Under the pieces are notes generated by a model. It saw only the letters and a list, made by a program, of their open reading frames with translations. It was not told the DNA's origin and ran no database searches. From Amoebidium appalachense (Eukaryota > Ichthyosporea): 64,000 bases of DNA. Numbering within the stretch: position 1 is the first letter of the stretch; every line of letters begins with the position of its first letter. The DNA lies in NCBI GenBank assembly GCA_963693365.1, contig CAVNZM010000016.1, positions 6,634,001 through 6,698,000 of the forward strand. Reading direction: 5' to 3'. Below, piece by piece: positions 54,203 to 64,000 of the stretch. A program made the position numbers and the translations under genes.

Positions 54203-55408
54203 TTTGCTACTGTCCCTACGGCGTTTCACCCGTGCAATTCAGAATCACGGCACTCGAGTGGCACATTTGATTGACAACACAGCGCTGGTGTATGCAGTGG
54301 CAAAGGGGAGATCCAGTTCGAGACGGCTCAACCACGTGTGCCGGAGGGTGGCAGCCCTGGTGTGTGCAGCAGCACTTCGGCCTTCGTGGGTGTGGGTGCC
54401 TTCGGCCCACAACCCGGCCGACATGCCGTCCCGTAACGTTGTCCCTAGCCCCCGGCTCACCCAGCTACTCAACGCCAACGTAAAACCTCCCACAGTGACA
54501 CGGTATCAGAATGCAGTGCAACGGTTTGTAGATTGGTGTGTGGAGGAAGGGGAGGCCCAGCCAGAGTCGGCCGAACAGTTGGATCTCCTTCTGGCCGAGT
54601 ATGCAGCCTTCATGTATGAGGAGTTGGGCCTCACCCGTAGTGGTTTGGCCCACCTGCGAACGGTTGTTGCCGGAGTCCAACATTTCTTCCCCCAGCACAA
54701 GGGTTGCTTGCCAGTTACGGCTAGAGCCCTGAGGGGGTGGGATATTGCTAACCCGACCTCCCACCACAGACCTTTGCCATACGACTACATGGTCCTGGCC
54801 ACAGCCGACCTATTTGCTAGAAAAATGACCGGGTGGCCGCCCTGTACCTGTGTATGTCGTTTGCTGCCTACACACGACCGGGCGAACTCTCCCACCGCAC
54901 AGTCAGTGATTTTATTCCCCCACATGACCCCCGGCTGCTTCAGATGAATGTCCCTCCGGAGAGTGCAGTCCTCCTGCTGCCCAGATCAAAGACCGGAAAG
55001 CACCAAATGGTAGTCATACGGGATCCGGTGTGCCTTCACTTGTTGAGCCATCTGATCTCCCTCCGTATCTTCCCCCAAGGCAAAGCACCGACCGACCCGT
55101 TGTTCAACTCGACGTATACACCGTCACGGGTCATCACGGCGGTGCAACACAGCCTGGCATCCATGGGACTTGATTCCGATTTTGAAATGTACAGCACCCG
55201 TCACGGGGCAGCCTCTACGGCAGCTCTAAGGGGGGAGGACTACGACCAGATTCGGATTAATGGTCGATGGAGGACTTTCACTACACCATTCACAAACTAC
55301 ATAGACACCACCAAGGCGATGTTGCTGGCTATTGCAATTCCTGGGGGGCTGGCTGAAAAGGCACGGGCATTCACCAAGAGGCCTCACCTTATCACAAACA
55401 CCAATTAA
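54203..55408 (+). pseudogene. DIRS element 2 RNase H end and tyrosine recombinase, one frame break
   Basis: It resumes the RNase H frame (LLSLRRFTRAIQNHGTRVAH; HLIDNTALVYAVAKG; PSAHNPADMPSRNV) and runs into the recombinase N-terminal domain (RFVDWCVEEGE). A frame change lies near 54825, next to an A run and GGG. The catalytic part follows: YTRPGELSHRTVSDF, LLLPRSKTGKHQMVVI, MYSTRHGAASTAALRG and INGRWRTFTTPFTNYI. The HxxR His is Tyr here too, so this is a family trait rather than a mutation. It ends at TAA 55406-55408, 48 bp before B1. Confidence 0.85.
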
Positions 55409-55456
55409 AAACACCACACACACACGAACCCAAAAGCAAGTTAGGTAGGAATGGAG

Positions 55457-55523
55457 AGGTATAAGGGGGCATCTCCGGCCATTGTGGTTGGATTTGCTGT
55501 TCCCTTGGCTAGGTACAGTGCAT

Positions 55524-55578
<55 letters not shown>

Positions 55579-55765
55579 ACACACACACGATGGGGGCGCT
55601 TTAAATTAAAGCTTTAAGTTTTATGTTTAAAAATTTATTTGTGTTTTTATATTCAGTGTTTACACCCACGAATAAATCTCCTCACTTGCTGTTCACATCA
55701 TTTTCCATGTGTCAAGCTTCACGGGCAGCCAGGACGAACCGACAGGAATGGTTTTGCCTACGGCA
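55457..55765 (+). repeat. B1 repeat of DIRS element 2
   Basis: It starts aggtataagggggc, has a CA tract (55525-55577), and ends tgcctacggca directly against A2. It matches B2 at 56283-56587. Confidence 0.9.
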
Positions 55766-56262
55766 TATGTTTTCCCGAGAGAGGAGGCAGCGTGGAGTGA
55801 ATCTGGAGGCAACATGAGGTCGTTTCATTCTTTCTGCATTCCAAGACGTGCATTAGATATGGTTTTGATTTGTGATTGGTTTCTTTAGGGAGCTTTATCC
55901 GTATATGGTAAGTGAGTTTTGGAGCCAACAATGACGTTGGTTGCAGACTTGCCAAATTGGTAAATGTACACTCACAGGGGATTGGTTAGAAAAAATGTTA
56001 GTTGCTTTTGATTGGTTTTGGTTAGGGATTTCCGATTGGCTGGTAAGTTAGATATATAAACGGATCACACGCAGATTTTGACTCAGTTTTGTCTTTTCAA
56101 GTTAGTGTGACCGTGGTTAGTGATAGAGGAAAATTCGGCAGAGAGAGGTGAGGGTTTAGTCGTTTGGTTAAAGTGGGGTTTTGGTGGCTGTCTTGTTTAA
56201 CAGCACAACCTCCTTTCGATGACTGAATAGCGTCTACTTCTTTGTGCTGGGTTTTTTCGTTC
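55766..56262 (+). repeat. A2 repeat of DIRS element 2
   Basis: 497 bp, matching A1 (35840-36340) with about one substitution and a T-run length difference. It contains the same CCAAT/TATATAAA promoter. Confidence 0.9.
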
Positions 56263-56282
56263 CCACCCTCCCATCCCTAGAT

Positions 56283-56349
56283 AGGTATAAGGGGGCATCT
56301 CCGGCCATTGTGGTTGGATTTGCTGTTCCCTTGGCTAGGTATAGTGCAT

Positions 56350-56400
<51 letters not shown>

Positions 56401-56587
56401 ACACACACACGATGGGGGCGCTTTAAATTAAAGCTTTAAGTTTTATGTTTAAAAATTTATTTGTGTTTTTATATTCAGTGTTTACACCCACGAATAAATC
56501 TCCTCACTTGCTGTTCACATCATTTTCCATGTGTCAAGCTTCACGGGCAGCCAGGACGAACCGACAGGAATGGTTTTGCCTACGGCA
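56283..56587 (+). repeat. B2 repeat and right terminus of DIRS element 2
   Basis: It matches B1, including the CA tract. The last shared base is the final a of cctacggca, after which unrelated sequence begins. About 20 bases between A2 and B2 (56263-56282) match neither. Confidence 0.88.
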
Positions 56588-57103
56588 GCCCTATTCCAAT
56601 GCGACTTCAGGCAGTTTTATTGGTCCGCATATTTTGAGTCGCCAGTCCTATACTCATCCAGCCGGCCGCGGCGAACAATTTACGTGATTTTTGGCCAATC
56701 TGAAATGTTTGCGCAAACACAAGGATGGCCGTAAATCATCAGTGTCCTGGGCAGCAAAACCGAAAACACCACTGAAAAAGTCTAAGAAAGCGAGTTTTGG
56801 ATTGGTGCTTCGATTCGAGCTCGAATCGCCGATAAATCTCTGTCTTCGTATTCGCTAATGTTTTGTAACGTTGATGGCATTACCAGCAAATACATGTCCA
56901 TTTTGATCTATCATAGTGAATAGAAGCTCCATGAAATAGATTACGTAAAAACATGTATATGGGTAGCTATTTTGCTTTGCCACCATGACGTTTGTTCTTC
57001 AAACCGTGACGTGGCATGGCATTTGCATCCGGACTCGGCGTCTGGTTTTTTTAAATTGTCCATTGCCTGAGTATCAGCACCCCATATGGGCGTTTTAGAT
57101 CAT
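56588..57103. other. Flank right of the DIRS element, no gene
   Basis: Balanced-composition sequence without repeats. It includes short motifs such as gattcgagctcgaatcgc (an inverted repeat near 56812). No ORF is supported. Confidence 0.35.
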
Positions 57104-57135
57104 CCAATCAGCATTCTCCACACAACTTATAAAAT
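57104..57135 (+). promoter_or_regulatory. CCAAT box and TATA-like box
   Basis: CCAAT lies at 57104-57108 and TATAAAAT at 57128-57135, about 45 bp upstream of an ATG at 57181. The spacing suits a transcription start near 57160. Confidence 0.4.
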
Positions 57136-57180
57136 CTTTGGGCACATGCCTTTTTCAGTCAGTCCGCGTGTGTGAGCGGC

Positions 57181-57366
57181 ATGATCGAAACGGGGGACCA
57201 GTTTTCGGTTTTTGAAAACTGTTCAACTACCGGACTGGCTGGTAATTTTTTTGGCGTAACTGGTTTGCGCAAACACGTCATTAAAATCATGACGTTTATT
57301 TTTAGATCCAGGGTTAGACCGACAGGGAACCTCAGGATGTGCGATATGTGTCCTGTACTGCCATGA
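57181..57366 (+). CDS. Short hypothetical ORF behind a TATA box
   Basis: The ATG at 57181 opens 61 codons (MIETGDQFSVFENCSTTGLA at the start, RMCDMC near the end) and closes at TGA 57364-57366. A possible splice donor (GGTAATT) lies at about 57240, so this could instead be a first exon. No family is recognised. Support is the promoter arrangement and ordinary composition only. Confidence 0.25.
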   Translation: MIETGDQFSVFENCSTTGLAGNFFGVTGLRKHVIKIMTFIFRSRVRPTGNLRMCDMCPVLP

Positions 57367-57697
57367 GTATTTGTGTGCGCACGTGTGTGTGTGTACACGC
57401 GCGCACGTGTGCGTGTACACAGTGTACATTGATAGCGTGTGATTGCATTGATATCTACTACACTGTGTGATGTGTGTGGTGTGCACATGTACGTATACAT
57501 ACCCCGCACGTGTGTGTGCATAGATGTTATCCGTGTGCGTGAGTGCCTGTTTACTGACAGTGTGCATGTACCACCGTCGAATGTGTGTATTTATTTGCAT
57601 GTACATGGTACGCGTGGGCGTCACGATGCCACAAGTGCCAAGAGAGGGGGAAAGGAGGAGGGTGGGAGGGGGAGGAGGGGGGGGGGGGAGGGGGGGG

Positions 57698-57733
<36 letters not shown>

Positions 57734-58300
57734 CGGGATCCGATATGCCCGGCACGATGACGGCGAAAAACTGAAGAGAAAAAAAAGAAGAAGAAGAAGA
57801 AGAAGAAGAATAAACGTATACAACGGTGCTGCAAGACCTTTGAAGACTTCTTGCGTCATGTGATCCTCGGATACGGGGGAGACCTTACAAATGGTTGAGA
57901 AATTTTCACCCAGAGCAAATAATTCTATTTCATTAAAACTCAGTGAAGATGAACTCAGATAAATATTAGTTATTTGGGTACGCCATACCAATAAATACAT
58001 ATTAAAATGATTCATTCTACTCAAAGCTGAACTCAGATGATTACTCATGAGCAAAGCAGCAAGGTTTGTATCATTAGAGGTGAAATTAACTAATAATAGT
58101 ATACTATTAAAAATAGATGCTTAGGAAAAAAATCATCGTTTACAGGCGTTACGTATATTATAGCCTCTCAGTTGCTTATTCAATACATGAGCTTCATTCA
58201 GAGAGTTTGTTTGGTAAACATAAAGTTAGAATTAGTCATAGAATTGTGTCTAAACCAATGTTAAACTAAAGTCTTTATGTCCCCACATACAAATAACCCT
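57367..58300. repeat. G-run tract, (GAA)n and AT-rich sequence
   Basis: A G/GA tract lies at 57640-57734 and an (AAG)n trinucleotide repeat at 57785-57811. 57813-58300 is AT-rich with a repeated gaactcagat motif (57950 and 58029). No gene. Confidence 0.7.
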
Positions 58301-58444
58301 TATGTTTCACGAAAGTCTTGGAGCAGCACTAAGAGTGTGCATGTGTGTGTGTGTGTCTGTGTGTATGTCATGGCCTGGTGAAATGCAAAAAACGTGTGCC
58401 TTGACTGTTGTCAAAAGAGGAAAACTTGACGAGGGGTCGCAAGG

Positions 58445-58625
<181 letters not shown>

Positions 58626-58741
58626 AAAGCCAAAAGATGGGAAATTTAAATAAAGGATTAGGCAAGAAACACTTGTTAGTTATAATATGCTGGCATTCAG
58701 CAAGTTGCTACCCAGACTGTTTTCGATTTGGGCCAATCACC

Positions 58742-60922
58742 TTAAGAGCATTCCGAAGCTGACTTCTTCTTTGGGGCCGTAGAGACGGATTCCGCCTTGA
58801 TCCTCTGGTGGCGGCTCACGGTTGAAGAATAATTCTTGGGCATAAGGTGGGCGTATTTATGCTGCACATACAAACACTGAAGCTGGTCCAAAGCATATCC
58901 GGTGGCAGAAAGACGGGAGGAGATATTCCAACCAATCGGATTGCACCACAGAGAGGTGGTGTAAATCGTCGAAAATGTAACGGCAAAGAACAACGTCACG
59001 ACGAAAGAAATGAGGATTCGAATGTTGGAATAGAAGTCGGAGAATCGGGCGTGTGCGTCACGTGTTTTGTAGATGTAGTACCCAAACCAGGTGGAATAGA
59101 CTATGGGGCACACATATCCTGAGATCACCACCCACCCGTGCCCATCTTCAAGCTTGTAGTAAAACCGCCAAAACGCAAAAGTAGTGCAGCACAGAGCACC
59201 GAAGACAAGGTGCAGGGGGAATGGTTTCATGTAGTCAATCTTGGCGCCGACCTTAATCCGTTTGTTGAAAATCTTCATGATCACGCGCTGACGCTGAACC
59301 AACGCGCCCAAAAAGTAGCACGCAAAAACCCACGCAAAAACAGTCGAAGCGAAAATGTTGTTCATGAGATGGGTGGTTTGATCGTCGATATACCCCGCGT
59401 TTTCCATTGTCGGGATGGTGGGGTAGTCTGTGAGTTGTAGGGTGAATGCGGCGCTCATGTAGTAAACGTTGCACAATAATAAGATGCCGGACCCGAACGC
59501 GTGGATCATGTAGAACTTACCCCGTGACTTCACAATGGGCAGTTCTCTGCATGTGTATTGTGGGCGGGTTAGTATTCTACATTTTTCTAAGTTCCATAAT
59601 TTAGGATTCATGTTAGTTACTATGTCACATTGCGAATGGCCGTTAGTCACCGTATATGTGCTTATATAAGTCGTTCTTCTTGCAAAGATATGTGGGAGTG
59701 TTTTCGGTGCCGTGTGTGCACTACGTTGAGCAACTTCCTAGTATCATGAGGAAACAGATGAGAGAGATTCAAGTTGCGTTGGTCAGTGCAGGGGGAAGGG
59801 GAGGGAGGGGGGGGGGGGAGGGGGTAGAAAGTAAAAGTAACGGGGTAATTGCTGACATGAGAGAGCTCACCCACAGGAGCGGGTCAACATGTAACCGGGC
59901 ACGCAGCGGCACTGAAGAAACCAGAAGAAACACGACGGTGCACAAATATAACACACCTTGGGACGTGGAACCCACATGCTAAATTTTCTTTCTATCAGTG
60001 AGGTGGGGACGATTTTTGTATTCTCTACAGAGAAGTAAATTTCAGGTGTGCAAGGCTGTGACTGGGCAGTGGTGGTGGTGCTGTGTGTGTTTGTGTGCGT
60101 GCATGTGTGTGCACGTGCGCGCACGCACGTGTGTATGTGTGTGTTGTGCGTGTTTGTGTGTCTTTGTGGGGAAGGGGGGGAGAGGGCTTTGTGGGAAGAG
60201 GAGATACGGACACTCCGGTAGGGAATCAGGCGCAGCACGTCAACTAACCTGTGAATGTATGCAAGTGCGCCGACCACCAGACAGATGATCATCGAAAAGG
60301 TGGTGCCCACACTCTGCACTATCCACACCTTCTGGCCGTTCGAGTACGACAGCGGAACTACCGTCTGCCATGTTTCATTCGCAACCCCCAGCTCACCCAA
60401 AGCCTTCAAAAACTCGGGCGTTGGCGCGCCCATAGGGGAAAACGCAGCCCCGGTAGCCACCAACATACCGACTTGGTTACCGGCGGCTTTGAGGCCCCTC
60501 CCTGCTCTGTCGATGGGTGTAAGTACGCTCGAATCTATGAAGCTGTAGCACACACCCAGGTATATAGATTCCAACACCAAAAGGAACGTGAAAAGCACTG
60601 CAAAGTTTCGCCAAGTCGTGCGGTGGTAAACGACTGCAAATTGCTCGCCCGTAGAGTCACCGTAGGGCTTTTTGCTTGCCGTAGAGCCCGTCCTTCCTTG
60701 TCTTATCTCTGGTATGTCCCCAATCACATCATCCTCCATGCTCGAATCATTTGCACTGTTTGCGCTGTTCATCTGTTGAAGAGCCGAGTTCATTCTCCCC
60801 TCGCCAATTGGTTGGGAGGGGCCACTTTCTGTTCTCGCGACACCTTTGCAGCGAGGGGGCAGTTCCGCATTAGAACAGGTGTGGCCAATGAGGACCTGAG
60901 CTGAGTCCCCAACACTACTCAT
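58742..60922 (-). CDS. Multi-pass membrane protein, two exons, family not recognised
   Basis: Exon 1 is 60922-60249 (start ATG at 60922). The intron is 60248-59547, with donor GTTAGT and acceptor catgcag. Exon 2 is 59546-58742. The exons join in phase (674 + 805 nt) into 492 codons. The N-terminal 100 residues are Ser/Asn-rich and look cytosolic. About seven hydrophobic segments follow: FAVLFTFLLVLESIYLGVCY, then a loop of about 75 residues with an N-glycosylation site (NETW), SMIICLVVGALAYI at the exon junction, ILLLCNVYYMSAAF, FASTVFAWVFACYFLGAL, HLVFGALCCTTFAFW, WVVISGYVCPIVYSTWFGYY and ILISFVVTLFFAVTFSTIY. The tail is basic. The TM count would suit a receptor, channel-like or Frag1/DRAM-type protein, but no signature motif is clear. 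The intron contains a G tract and GT/CG repeats. Confidence 0.8.
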
Positions 60923-61280
60923 GGCTGAGAACTTAAGGAAAAAATTCTAGAAATCATAGAGATTAAGTGAAAGAGGTAAATTTGAGGGTTTAATGTGTGT
61001 GTGGGGAGTGCTTTGTGTGTTGTTGTATGTGTGTGGTCCTGATATTGATGTTACTGACTCAAAACTGTGTGCGTGAAAGCTTGATAGTCTGCAAAGTTGA
61101 AATGACTTCTGGCTTGGCAACTCAGCGAGGCCATTTCAGTAGCTGGTTAATCCCTGTCTAAGATTACACTGCATTCAACAGTATAATCGATATCATAAGA
61201 TTGTGATATCTGTTATTCGACATACAATATAGAAAGAACAAGGGAAATAGCTAATATAAAAAAATTCAAAACTGAATTTT

Positions 61281-61350
<70 letters not shown>

Positions 61351-62111
61351 GTGCTATATACGAGGCGGTATAAGACAGTACGTGTAAGACAGTGAGAACA
61401 TGTTGGTTACATCCTGTACGCGGACCATTGCTGCCCCCAGTCCACCACATTCCAGAGATAAAAAGTTAATTGCTGCCCGGGGCAGACCGCGCGCAGACGG
61501 TACTGCAAAGAACATGTTATTTCCATAACACTTCTGCTTACTAGGTATAGATAAAAGTCTCTATAAACTAGTACTTAAACCTGATTAGATAGACCGTATA
61601 ACAAACTGGCACGTACTGACTGTGCCCTCTAGCCTATATACGACAAATCGTGGCTGAGTCTGCTTTTCATGAGGGCAGGTGAGTCAGGTGATCGGGTTTT
61701 GCGCAGCTACAGTACCTCTGCCACGTGCGAGGCTGTGGCCTTTGTGACTGTGGCCTCAGCCGCTGTATGAATAAGTCTAGCGAGTCTATTTTACAAGGGT
61801 ATGAGTCGGCGCGTGATCAGTCGCTTCTGAAGAAAGTTTTGTCAGCCTTGAAAAATAGAGCTACCTCCAATGTCCAAAGGTAGCAGGAGCTACCTCAGAA
61901 GGTAGCAGTTATCAGTAAGCATCAAAATTTCAAGCTGTGATCAGGCAGGCTACTGGCCCGGCACAATATATTGAGGCGCGTGCCACGTGGCTGGCGGGAT
62001 AAAACAAATACTCCAGAACCCAATCAAACGCAAGCATTTGATACCCCATAGATGATCTCACGCCGTCACACGTACACCCTACACCCCTTAGGAATTAAGC
62101 TACAGTATGAT
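60923..62111. repeat. Intergenic region with (TA)n tract
   Basis: An uninterrupted TA repeat lies at 61285-61348. Near 61858-61910 the motif agctacct/ggtagcag recurs four times in alternating orientation. No gene is supported. Confidence 0.7.
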
Positions 62112-62326
62112 ATTGTGATCCGGTGCCTTAACTTTCTTTCGGAGCTACCGATGCTAGCCTCTGCTTACCCATAATATGTAATAGGGGTGTCAGATACTAC
62201 GATGGCGCTCATTGTTGCCTAGCATGTACATATGTCACTGGCTGCATTTGATTGGCTGTGCTGGAAAACGCAGTAGGCCGTCGAATGTGGCTGGGCCTCC
62301 GGCAGTGTCCACGCAATAAAAAGTGT
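62112..62326 (-). repeat. Dispersed repeat, inverted copy of 35452-35672
   Basis: Reverse complement of the copy at 35452-35672 across about 215 bp, ending at cgcaataaaaa. It carries one ATTGG box (about 62250). Flanks differ at both ends. Confidence 0.8.
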
Positions 62327-63060
62327 GTAAACCCCATCTGACTTTCGAAAATCATGATCATGATCAAATCCTCAATTTTCTGTGCCAGAGCCTCGCTCTA
62401 ACTCTTGCAATTGTATACGTTTGGTCTTTTTTCCCGGCGTCTTTTCTACAGCTGCCGTGAGGCTGTTCTTTCCCCTCATTCTCGATCGGCGACGCGTCGC
62501 CCGGAGACCAATTAGACAAACTGAGGCTTGCTTCGATCATAGTGAAATTCATGCATGCAAGCAGCAATATGAAACCGACGATCGAAGTTCATGTCACGGT
62601 GCGTCGGTGACTTGTATATGTATGCATGTGCACCGCCCATAGATAGGCCGAGACCGTCGTGGCCTTTAATGGTGCACCATATCGAGATGATTTATGAATG
62701 CACATTGTTATATTTTGTGCGCTGAGTCAGGTTTGAGTCAGTTGAGTCGGCGGCCAGAACCAGCTGGCAAGTGCACCCACGTGTTTTTTCTGGCTTTAGA
62801 GTCACTCATGATCAGCGAAGCCCCCCCCCCAAAAAAGAAAAAAAACAAAAAAGAAAGAAAGAAAGAAAAAGAACTTGAGATTTTTCAAGTTAACAGCTAA
62901 TGTATATCTCTTCTTTTGTACCCTAGACTACCAGTTTGAAAAAAAAAGCAAGAGGGGAGAGAGAGCATGTACAGTTCATGACAATGCAAAATTTAATCAA
63001 CTAGGCTAAGTTCGGTATCTCCAGATATAGTAGTGCACTACCGAACAGCTCCATGAATCG
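62327..63060. other. No gene recognised
   Basis: Two overlapping opposite-strand frames (62382-62642 plus, 62364-62567 minus) are of similar quality and neither is convincing. A C-run/A-run junction lies at 62820-62845. Confidence 0.3.
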
Positions 63061-63662
63061 ACAAATTATTGTGTACAGTAACTTTGCCCCCCCCTCCCCC
63101 CCCCCCTCCCCCCCCCCCCCCCCCCCCCCCCCCAACCTTTCACCCTCCCCTTCGAGGCACTCACTCCGGATCCCCCTCCCTCCAAAACAAAAGTGGAAAA
63201 AACAAGAACGGAAAACGGAAAAAAGCACAAAACCACGTGCACGCGCCACCGATTCAGCATACCGACATATTATTATCGATATGCATGCCTTCACCGCCTA
63301 ATAATACACATGTGTTTCATTGGCTAGAAATCACAGGCCAGGAAATGGAAGGGTGGGGTGGAGCATGCCGGCATGGGGCCTGCCGGTTGGTTGCTAAGGC
63401 CCAATAGGCCCCAAAAGAGCGGCCGCCTTTGGGGCACAAACTGGTAGTCTTGCATCACCTTGTTGCACCTGCACGTGCACATGTACGTGTAGGTGTGTAC
63501 GTGTGTACGTGTGCATGTGGACGTCTTGTGCAAGTGGTGTGGGTGGTTGACGGAGGCGTGTTTTTGTGTGTGGGGGGGGGGGGGAGGAGGAAAAAGAAAG
63601 GAAGAGGGAGGGAGAGAGAAAGAGGGATGAAGAGGGGCAGAGAGTCGAACACACACTGTGTG

Positions 63663-63756
<94 letters not shown>

Positions 63757-64000
63757 AAAGTGGGTGAGGCTGTGTGTGTGTGTGTGTGGCTGGGGGGGGA
63801 GGGGGGTTTTGAATGCGGAACACAGTACGAAGTACGCATACACGATGAGAAGCATGGTGTAGGACACATGCAAAGGCAAACATTCAAGTATGCAGCATCA
63901 GCCATGCGCACAGTATGCGTCATAAGCAGAGCCCATCCTCAGGGAGGGCCCAAGTCATCAATTGCGTCTGAGTTTCGACCCCTTAGCCCGCGTATATACG
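63061..64000. repeat. C runs, GA patch and (GT)n tract to the window end
   Basis: C runs lie at 63088-63133, a G/GA patch at 63570-63640, and a GT tract of about 90 bases at 63666-63754. The frames seen here are repeat shadows. Confidence 0.85.

Larger units (their letters stand above)
35840..56587 (+). mobile_element. DIRS/PAT-like retrotransposon (element 2) with split direct repeats, carrying two nested insertions
   Basis: Left terminus A1 (35840-36340), gag-like ORFs (36348-37637), reverse transcriptase/RNase H (46021-48126), recombinase (54203-55408), then B1 (55457-55765), A2 (55766-56262) and B2 (56283-56587). A1 equals A2 and B1 equals B2, the A1-ORFs-B1-A2-B2 layout of PAT/Ngaro-like elements. 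A Ty3 element (37638-45994) and a CACTA-like element (48127-54202) interrupt it; without them the element would be about 6.3 kb. Some frame changes and a deletion of roughly 110 bp near 47535 show that this copy is not active. Confidence 0.88.

Noticed and set aside
61285-61348. Replication origin at the TA repeat
   Set aside because: A (TA)n tract alone is not evidence of an origin; no other supporting structure is seen.
62364-62642. Genes on either strand at 62.4-62.6 kb
   Set aside because: Two opposite-strand frames of equal quality, neither with a domain, promoter or splice support.

Overview
This is eukaryotic nuclear DNA. It has spliced genes with GT..AG introns, a MYND zinc finger, KCTD-type BTB plus SPRY proteins, LTR, tyrosine-recombinase and non-LTR retrotransposons, and very abundant simple repeats (GT/CA, GA/CT, long G or C runs). 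The lineage cannot be fixed from the sequence; a protist, alga or invertebrate would all fit. Reading-frame breaks sit at or near G/C homopolymers unusually often, so some may be assembly length errors.

Layout. 1-14.4 kb: microsatellites mixed with a recurring low-copy module, one frame-broken KCTD/SPRY paralogue (3107-4150, minus), a decayed LINE reverse transcriptase (about 5637-7121, minus) and one MYND exon (9593-9922, plus). 14.4-17.6 kb: an intact KCTD/SPRY gene (minus) placed head to head with an unrecognised two-exon gene start (plus). Both KCTD copies keep the same upstream CRE, CCAAT-box and E2F-like sites. 18.2-20.2 kb: a long CT tract, a pair of GC-rich palindromes and a CA tract. 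20.2-28.5 kb: a full-length Ty3 chromovirus on the minus strand, with LTRs that look identical, inserted in the CA tract. About 30.7-35.45 kb: a DIRS-type element (reverse transcriptase/RNase H and tyrosine recombinase) lacking gag and its right-hand terminal repeats.

35.84-56.59 kb is one DIRS/PAT-like element with split direct repeats (A1 ... B1-A2-B2), opened by two later insertions. The first is a very young Ty3 chromovirus (37638-45994, 5-bp target duplication GGCGC) in its second ORF. The second is a 6.1-kb CACTA-like DNA transposon (48127-54202, 3-bp duplication TTT) in its RNase H region. The CACTA-like element itself carries a solo LTR (5-bp duplication CACGG) and a one-LTR Ty3 fragment that looks like a circle opened in its primer-site region.

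56.6-64 kb: a possible short gene with TATA and CCAAT boxes, a clear two-exon gene for a multi-pass membrane protein (58742-60922, minus), a dispersed inverted repeat, and more microsatellites.

The main novelty candidates are the recoding signals of the two Ty3 elements (in-frame UAG before protease in both, and a 17-bp hairpin over the pro/pol overlap of the second), the strong ACGAA pentamer enrichment in the first Ty3 element, and the circle-like insertion inside the CACTA-like element.
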